From assembly GCF_004295685.1 (NCBI RefSeq), contig NZ_AP019368.1, forward strand, positions 1 through 64,000: 64,000 nt of DNA, read 5' to 3'. The notes below the pieces were generated by a model. It was not told the DNA's origin and did no database searches. It saw only the letters and a program-made list of their open reading frames with translations. This stretch comes from Fluviispira sanaruensis. Lineage in GTDB: Bacteria > Bdellovibrionota_B > Oligoflexia > Silvanigrellales > Silvanigrellaceae. The position numbers and the translations under genes were made by a program. Positions 56,246-64,000 of this stretch are shown here, one piece after another (the stretch's first letter is position 1; each line of letters opens with the position of its first letter).

Positions 56246-57073
56246 ATGGCAGTTGTTAGATCAAAACTTATTTCAGCACTCATAAGCAAAAAGCTAAATA
56301 AAAAAATTGATGAGATTTTATCTATACTAAGACAAGGTTTTGATGTGCAAATAAAAACAGGGTACTTAGAAGTAGAAAATAAAGTTTTAGAGCTTTTGGA
56401 GCAGCAGTTGAAAATAAACTCTAGAGAATTTTTATTGTTTACAGATTCAGAAAAATTATATGCTATGAATGAAAAGAGCGAAGTTGAAGACTCAAGTTTT
56501 ATGCCCATTATTTTTGTAGGAAACTCTCAAATTAGAAAAGGCTATGGATTTATTGCTATAGAGCTGCCATCTCCTGATCTTCTTTTAACTTCGATACCTT
56601 CCGCTATCAGTACTATTCTAAATTATTTCAACTTAAATATTTATCTCGATATTTTCGACTCCAATAAATTATTGAGTTTAAAAAAAATAACTATAATACA
56701 TGGACTCAATTTACTTATTGACTCTGTTGTGCAAACTGCTTATTTAGGAGGCTTTCGTGGTGAGTCTGAGGATGCTCAGCGATTTTTAGACCAAACTCAA
56801 TCTGAAGTGATTGAAGATTTAGATAAAAAAGAAGTTCCGCTTGAAAAATGTGCTGAAAAGTTCTTTTCTTATGTGCTACTGAGAGGAGAAGATGCTCATA
56901 GTTTTCTAAAATCGAGCTTTATTTATTACTCAATTACTTTGCAGGGACTTAGTATGACCCGCGCGAGTCAAATTTTTTCAGTTTCAAGAACAACCTTGCT
57001 TGGCCATCTTAAAACGGCAGAAAAACTTGGTGTTTCCCATTTTTTTGAGGGATATATTCAAAAGTCAATTTAA
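56246..57073 (+). CDS. Putative regulator with C-terminal Fis-type HTH
   Basis: I do not recognise the family. The 275-residue product has a mixed alpha/beta N-terminal part (about 1-130), a helical middle with EDAQRFLDQTQSEVIEDLDKKE, and a C-terminal helix-turn-helix like the Fis/HTH_8 fold: GLSMTRASQIFSVSRTTLLGHLKTAEKLG. GGGGG before the ATG gives a good ribosome site. It lies between parS site 3 and the ATP synthase operon, on the same strand. Its stop overlaps a minus-strand frame by 4 bp in TTAA. A role in transcription is inferred from the HTH only. Confidence 0.7.
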   Translation: MAVVRSKLISALISKKLNKKIDEILSILRQGFDVQIKTGYLEVENKVLELLEQQLKINSREFLLFTDSEKLYAMNEKSEVEDSSFMPIIFVGNSQIRKGYGFIAIELPSPDLLLTSIPSAISTILNYFNLNIYLDIFDSNKLLSLKKITIIHGLNLLIDSVVQTAYLGGFRGESEDAQRFLDQTQSEVIEDLDKKEVPLEKCAEKFFSYVLLRGEDAHSFLKSSFIYYSITLQGLSMTRASQIFSVSRTTLLGHLKTAEKLGVSHFFEGYIQKSI

Positions 57074-57290
57074 TAGATATTAAATTTGCAAAATATGTGA
57101 GCGGGGGGTTGCAGAAACTCTAAGATCACAGTAATAACATGGCCAGATACAGGAACGAGCGGGTGCTGCTTGGGGAGTTTAACCCAAACAACGCCGTTAT
57201 TGTTTTGAGATATTTTTATTTTATTTAGAATATTCAGTGCTTCGTGCTGAATTTGCGCTGAGGTGGAGTAAATGGCTGGCTCTCTAGATA
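57070..57290 (-). pseudogene. Possible start-less gene remnant
   Basis: An open minus-strand frame of about 70 codons ends at 57070 with a stop that overlaps the HTH gene stop. It reads for example NGVVWVKLPKQHPLVPV and GHVITVILEFLQPPAHIF, in a locally more GC-rich stretch. No ATG, GTG or TTG start is available at its upstream end, which runs into the atpF-like gene. It may be the 3' end of a lost gene, or chance. Confidence 0.3.
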
Positions 57291-58279
57291 TATATCCGTT
57301 TCATGACACAGAAGGAGCTGTCCGATTCGGTATCCAAGTTGCTATTTTCTTAGTTGGGGTTGTTGTTGCCCAAAAACTTATTATCGGTCCTGCAATTCGC
57401 TTACACAATGAGCGTAAGAAAAGAACTATAGGGAGTTTTGAATCTTCAAAAAATCGAAACGAAAAAGCAATTCAACTGGAGCATGAGTACTTTTTGGAAC
57501 TTAAAAATGGCGCTGAAGAAGCAAAAAATTTAAGAGCCCAAGAGATTCAAGTTGCTCAAAAGTTAGCACAGAAAATGATTTCTGAAAATCAGAGGAAAGC
57601 AACTCTGCATGTAAATTCTATTAGAGAAAAGCTTTCCATGGAAATGATTGAAGCAAAGTCTAACATGCCCAATCAAATTAATGATTTAGTCTCTGCTATT
57701 TACAAGAAGATTGGTTTGACCATTCTTCTAGTTTTGGGCGCTTCTACTGCTTTTTTTCAAAAAGCAGCTTCTGCTGATGTAGTGGGCAAAGCTGAGATTG
57801 ATTGGTTGTATGGTGTATTTTGGCCTTATTTCCAGTTTGGTGTTTTTGTCTTTGCGCTTGTTTATTTTGCAAAAAAGCCTATAACAGCAATGCTCGAAAA
57901 AAGACGTGACGATTTTAAAGCAAAACTATCTGAAGCTAAAGAGGCTGCTTTATTAGCGGAAAGAAAAATTAAGGAATATGAAAGTAAAATTGCTTCGTTG
58001 CAAAATGAAATCAATGAATTGAAAGAACGTAATTTATTCGATGCTAAAATTGAACGTGAGAAAATATTAGTAGAAGCTGCTAAGGTTTCTGAATCCATTT
58101 TAAGAGATGCTGAGCGCGCTGCGAAAGAACTTATCCATCGTAGTCAAGAAGAAATCAGACAGGAACTATTTATTTTAGCACTTGAAGAAGTTGAAAAGCG
58201 TCTTTCTCCCGAAAAATTGCTCTCACTTGACTCCAAATTAAAGTCAGAAACAATCGAAGGAATAAACTCTCTTAATTAA
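57272..58279 (+). CDS. atpF: Fused ATP synthase b'/b stalk subunit
   Basis: Peripheral stalk of F-type ATP synthase. One uninterrupted 335-residue frame carries two b-type subunits. The N-terminal half has a membrane segment (about 18-38, FGIQVAIFLVGVVVAQKLI) and a charged coiled coil to about 145. A second hydrophobic stretch at 146-163 ends in AASA, like a signal peptide, and a third at about 187-201 (FQFGVFVFALVYFA) is followed by KKPITAMLEKRRDDF and a coiled coil ending VEKRLSPEKL. The halves match b' then b of split operons, here without a stop between. A TTG near residue 149 has an AAGAAGA upstream, so internal initiation is possible. Confidence 0.85.
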   Translation: MAGSLDIYPFHDTEGAVRFGIQVAIFLVGVVVAQKLIIGPAIRLHNERKKRTIGSFESSKNRNEKAIQLEHEYFLELKNGAEEAKNLRAQEIQVAQKLAQKMISENQRKATLHVNSIREKLSMEMIEAKSNMPNQINDLVSAIYKKIGLTILLVLGASTAFFQKAASADVVGKAEIDWLYGVFWPYFQFGVFVFALVYFAKKPITAMLEKRRDDFKAKLSEAKEAALLAERKIKEYESKIASLQNEINELKERNLFDAKIEREKILVEAAKVSESILRDAERAAKELIHRSQEEIRQELFILALEEVEKRLSPEKLLSLDSKLKSETIEGINSLN

Positions 58280-58323
58280 TTTCTAAGTATTATTTTCTTG
58301 TTTTCTGTGGAGTATTTTTAAGT

Positions 58324-58893
58324 ATGAAAAAAAATTCTGGACCTATAGCAAGACGCTACGGCACAGCTTTATATGAGTGTGCCATTGATGTAGCCAAGAA
58401 TAGTGATGAATATTCTTTTGAAAAGTTTGCAGACACTGTTAGGGAATTGCTTGCTATATTTGATAAAAAAGTATTGTCTCATTTTAAGAGCCCAATTTTA
58501 ACGATTGAAGAAAAGAATGCGCTTCTTGAATTAATTTTAGATAAGATCTATGCAAATAGTAACGATTTACCATTGGAACTAAAAGATTTTTTAAAGCTTA
58601 TGATTGAAAACGGTCGTTTTTCAGAATTACCCATTGTTTTAAATAATTTTTTGATTAAAGCGGATAATTATATAGGTGTTGCGCGTGCAACTTTGGTATC
58701 AGCTAATAATTTATCTGAAACTGGGCGTGAAGAATTTTCTCAAGCTTTGTCTTCAGTATTAAAGAAAAAAATAGTTCTCGAAACGAAGATTGATGAATCA
58801 CTTCGTTCAGGTTTTATAATTAAAGTAGGAAATACAAACGTAGATGCGAGTCTGCGTTCTCGTCTTTTGAATCTTAAAGAGTCTTTGAGTTAG
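58324..58893 (+). CDS. atpH: ATP synthase delta subunit
   Basis: Connects the alpha/beta ring to the peripheral stalk. The 189-residue product has the usual start [14 protein letters not shown] and end [21 protein letters not shown], matching the OSCP/delta family. It follows the atpF-like gene by 44 bp and precedes atpA by 11 bp. Confidence 0.94.
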   Translation: MKKNSGPIARRYGTALYECAIDVAKNSDEYSFEKFADTVRELLAIFDKKVLSHFKSPILTIEEKNALLELILDKIYANSNDLPLELKDFLKLMIENGRFSELPIVLNNFLIKADNYIGVARATLVSANNLSETGREEFSQALSSVLKKKIVLETKIDESLRSGFIIKVGNTNVDASLRSRLLNLKESLS

Positions 58894-58904
58894 GAGTTGA
58901 ATTC

Positions 58905-60414
58905 ATGGAGCATATCCGGGTTGATGAAATTAGCCAATTGTTGAAGCAGAAAATTCAGGCTTTTGGTCAGAAGGCAGAAGTGTCTGAAACTGGAACAGTC
59001 GTTTCTATTGCAGATGGAATGGCTCGCATTTATGGACTTGAAAAAGCGCTTATAAGTGAACTTGTTCAGTTTGATAATGGCGTTAAAGGTATTGTTTTAA
59101 ACTTAGAAGAAGACAATGTCGGTGTTGCTGTTTTTAACGGCAGCGAAACAATTACTGAAGGTATGCAGGTTCGTAGAACTGGAAAAGTAAATAGCGTTCC
59201 AGTTGGACCAGAGCTTCTTGGTCGCGTTGTCAATGCTCTTGGTGAACCAATTGATGGTTTAGGTGACTTAAACGCATCTGAAACTTCTGTAGTTGAAGTC
59301 AAAGCTCCTGGCATTATGGCTCGTAAAAGCGTTCATGAGCCTATGCAAACAGGCCTTAAATCCGTTGACTCTATGATTCCAATTGGACGTGGACAGCGTG
59401 AATTGATTATCGGAGACCGTCAAACTGGTAAAACTGCGATTGCAATCGATACAATTATCAACCAAAAAGGCAATGGCGTTAAATGTATTTACGTTGCCAT
59501 TGGTCAAAAATACTCAACAATTGCTCAAATTGTTGAAAAACTTCGCCGTGCGGGCGCACTTGAATACACGACAATCGTAGTGGCCGGTGCTTCTGAAGCT
59601 GCGACACTTCAATACATGGCTCCATACACTGGATGCACTATTGGTGAATACTTTAGAGATCGTGGTCAGCATGCGGTTATTTTCTATGATGACTTAACAA
59701 AACATGCACAAGCGTATCGTGAACTTTCCCTTCTTCTTCGTAGACCACCAGGACGCGAAGCATATCCTGGGGACGTTTTTTATCTACACAGCCGCCTTCT
59801 TGAACGTGCGTGTAAATTAAATGATGAACTTGGCGCTGGAAGTTTAACTGCATTTCCTATTATCGAAACGCAAGCAAACGACATTTCCGCATATATTCCA
59901 ACAAACGTAATCTCGATTACGGACGGGCAAATCTTCTTAGAAGCAGACTTGTTCAATGCCGGTATGCGTCCAGCAGTAAATGCGGGTCTTTCCGTGTCTC
60001 GTGTGGGTGGTGCTGCGCAAACAGGTGCTATGAAACAAGTTGCTGGTAACATGCGTCTTGAGCTCGCTCAATATCGTGAACTTGCTGCATTTGCGCAGTT
60101 TGGTTCCGATCTCGATGCCGCAACTCGTAAACAGATTAACCGTGGACAACGTTTGACTGAATTGCTTAAGCAAGCTCAGTACTCTCCATTATCTGTGGAA
60201 AAACAAGTGCTTACTATTTTTGCTGCAATCAATGGATTCCTTGACAATATTGAGGTGCGTCATGTCCGCACTTATGAACGCCAAATGTTGAATTACTTTG
60301 AAGCTGCTCATCCTAAAATCATGGCTGAAATTGCTACAGGTAAGAAATTGAGTAACGAACTTCAAGCAGAGATTAAAATAGCTCTCGATGACTTCGCAAA
60401 GAGGTTTGAACCAA

Positions 60415-60431
<17 letters not shown>
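58905..60431 (+). CDS. atpA: ATP synthase alpha subunit
   Basis: Non-catalytic nucleotide-binding subunit of F1. The 508-residue product has Walker A GDRQTGKT, the alpha-subunit [20 protein letters not shown] and [11 protein letters not shown], and GQIFLE, all diagnostic. Length is close to the usual 510. Its end overlaps the preferred atpG start by 17 bp. Confidence 0.97.
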
Positions 60432-62791
<2,360 letters not shown>

Positions 62792-62810
62792 TTTGGGGTA
62801 CTAAATTATT

Positions 62811-63263
62811 ATGATCGATGCAAAAGACAAAATGAGAGTTGTTATTCTCACTCCATCTAAACGTCTCCTAGATTTATCTGGTGTTTCGGAGCTTTATTTT
62901 CCATCGGAACACGGTGCTCTTGGGGTATTGCCTGGTCACGCTCCAATGGTGACAGCTGTTGGTACGGGTGTTGTGCTTTACTCACAAAATGATGTTTCTG
63001 GATTTTTTAAAGTCGCTGGTGGTGTAGCGGAAATTACAGGTAATGCTGTTAATTTATTAGTAGATGTAGGAGAAGAAGCTGCTACGATTGATTTAGACAG
63101 GGCCAAAAGATCTCTTGAAAGAGCTGAAGGTAGATTAGCTGCGAAAGAGCTTGGCAATGTAGATGTCAAAAGAGCAGAGGGTTCTAAAGCAAGAGCGCTT
63201 GCACGTATTGAAGTTGTAAATCTTCATACAAACAAGCATGCAAAAGATAAAAAATCTTCTTAG
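62811..63263 (+). CDS. atpC: ATP synthase epsilon subunit
   Basis: F1 subunit that couples and regulates rotation. The 150-residue product has the beta-sandwich FPSEHGALGVLPGHAPMVTAVG and a helical end DLDRAKRSLERAEGRLA (in parts) with a Lys-rich tail. It is the last gene of the operon, 19 bp after atpD. Confidence 0.94.
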   Translation: MIDAKDKMRVVILTPSKRLLDLSGVSELYFPSEHGALGVLPGHAPMVTAVGTGVVLYSQNDVSGFFKVAGGVAEITGNAVNLLVDVGEEAATIDLDRAKRSLERAEGRLAAKELGNVDVKRAEGSKARALARIEVVNLHTNKHAKDKKSS

Positions 63264-63400
63264 ATTTTATGTATTAAGCAGGCTAAAAATCTTCTTTATA
63301 CCTTTAAGCATGAAAAAAACTATAGCTTAAACACATGATCATTTGATGACTGTGTTCGAAGTACTAGCAGCTTACCCAATATTATTATGTTATTATTTTT

Positions 63401-63432
63401 GGAAGGGTTTGAATAAAGCTCTTCCTTTTTTT
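63401..63432 (+). terminator. Rho-independent terminator of the ATP synthase operon
   Basis: GGAAGGG (63401-63407) pairs with CTCTTCC (63419-63425), seven base pairs including one G-T, followed by seven T residues. It lies 138 bp after atpC. Confidence 0.8.
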
Positions 63433-63444
63433 AACTAAAGAATA

Positions 63445-64000
63445 ATGGTGCTAAAGATGGTCTCACAAAAGAGTTTAGTACAAGATGTCTTATATAAAGA
63501 TAAATCAGATATCGTTTGGCTTGCTATTGATGGGAGAACAGCCCAACAAGGTGTTGTTTCGGGAATTTCTCGATTTGTTATTGGTCTGACACGCGCTTTG
63601 GTCTTAGAATTAGAAAATAGAAAAAAAAATCAAACTGAGAGTAAGAGAATAAAGATACTTATTGTCTCGAAATCTGAACCTGCGCAGTGGGTTGTTGAGC
63701 TTGTCCATAAATATCCAGATATCATTTCATATTGGAGTGGTGGTCCAGGGGCTTTGCAGAAATCCTACGATAAACCTATTTGGCTTTGGCCCACTTTTAC
63801 TTTGAAACGTATACAAAAACTCACCCATAACCAAATAATTTGGTTTGCTCCGGCAAATTTTGATAGACCTCTTTTTATTTCTCGAAACAGTATGTCATCA
63901 CGCGTGATACAGGTTATTCATGACTGTATTCCATTTATGCCTATTAAAGGTGTTGGATTTTTATTTAAAAGACAATTTAAATTTTTAGTTAAAAGAACCC
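63445..64000 (+). CDS. Glycosyltransferase-like protein, partial (runs off the window)
   Basis: The open frame starts at ATG 63445 (or ATG 63457) and continues to the window end without a stop. The visible 185 codons read WLAIDGRTAQQGVVSGISRF, then a Rossmann-like first domain, and VIHDCIPFMPIKGVGFLFKR near the end, typical of the first domain of GT4-type glycosyltransferases, with the HDxxP motif. It follows the atp terminator. A sugar donor cannot be named from this part. Confidence 0.72.
   Translation, partial: MVLKMVSQKSLVQDVLYKDKSDIVWLAIDGRTAQQGVVSGISRFVIGLTRALVLELENRKKNQTESKRIKILIVSKSEPAQWVVELVHKYPDIISYWSGGPGALQKSYDKPIWLWPTFTLKRIQKLTHNQIIWFAPANFDRPLFISRNSMSSRVIQVIHDCIPFMPIKGVGFLFKRQFKFLVKRT

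Overview
This window looks like the replication-origin region of an AT-rich Gram-negative bacterial chromosome, numbered from the dnaA start codon. LPS (waaA), Tol-system, outer-membrane-protein and periplasmic binding-protein genes show a diderm envelope. Gene content and order (separate b'/b-type ATP synthase stalk halves, an F1 operon without the a and c genes, PrkA, RsbU/STAS-type regulators) suggest the Bdellovibrionota/Oligoflexia group, perhaps a Silvanigrella relative. That placement is an inference from gene content and no search was run.

Layout. 0-9.4 kb: dnaA, a convergent Sua5-type gene, a strong oriC (at least 11 perfect DnaA boxes), then dnaN, gyrB and gyrA. 9.4-12.8 kb: a lipoprotein, a small transaldolase and a RdgB-like NTP pyrophosphatase. 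12.8-20.2 kb, minus strand: a truncated haemoglobin paired with an RsbU-type phosphatase, then accA-cmk-tolQ-tolR-tolA-tolB. 20.3-24.6 kb, plus strand: citrate synthase, waaA, RNase G. 24.6-27.8 kb, minus strand: bolA, tRNA-Leu, and a barrel protein/STAS/HATPase cluster. 27.9-32.3 kb: a lytic transglycosylase-like gene, terC, an SNF2 helicase and an FAH-family hydrolase. 32.3-39.9 kb, minus strand: a likely seven-gene operon with three tandem BMP-family binding proteins, one RbsA-type ATPase, two permeases and a cobalamin adenosyltransferase. 40.1-44.1 kb, plus strand: tRNA-Arg(ACG), tRNA-Ser(GCT), tadA, a GlmU uridylyltransferase lacking its acetyltransferase half, glmS and mgsA. 44.3-51.4 kb: a broken sensor gene, a NIF3-C-like protein, a solute-binding protein, a HAD phosphatase, PrkA and a PIN-PhoH ATPase. 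51.5-57 kb: parB without parA, three perfect parS sites in a gene-poor stretch, a lipoprotein, decayed IS5-type and TnpB transposon genes, and an HTH regulator. 57.3-63.3 kb: the ATP synthase operon b'b-delta-alpha-gamma-beta-epsilon, closed by a terminator. The window ends inside a glycosyltransferase-like gene.

How it works together. The window holds replication initiation (dnaA, oriC, dnaN, gyrase) and segregation (parB/parS). It also carries envelope upkeep (waaA, tol, glmU/glmS, accA) and energy supply (citrate synthase, ATP synthase). PP2C phosphatase, HATPase kinase and STAS proteins, split over two loci 11 kb apart, could form a partner-switching circuit.

Most worth a second look are the exactly mirror-symmetric, 11-bp-phased DnaA-box arrays at oriC, the single-frame fusion of b' and b ATP synthase subunits, and the parA-less parB with diverged parS-bearing repeats. 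The split PP2C-globin/HATPase/STAS modules and the tRNA-Arg(ACG)-tadA adjacency also stand out. I see no CRISPR array, prophage or clear defence system.
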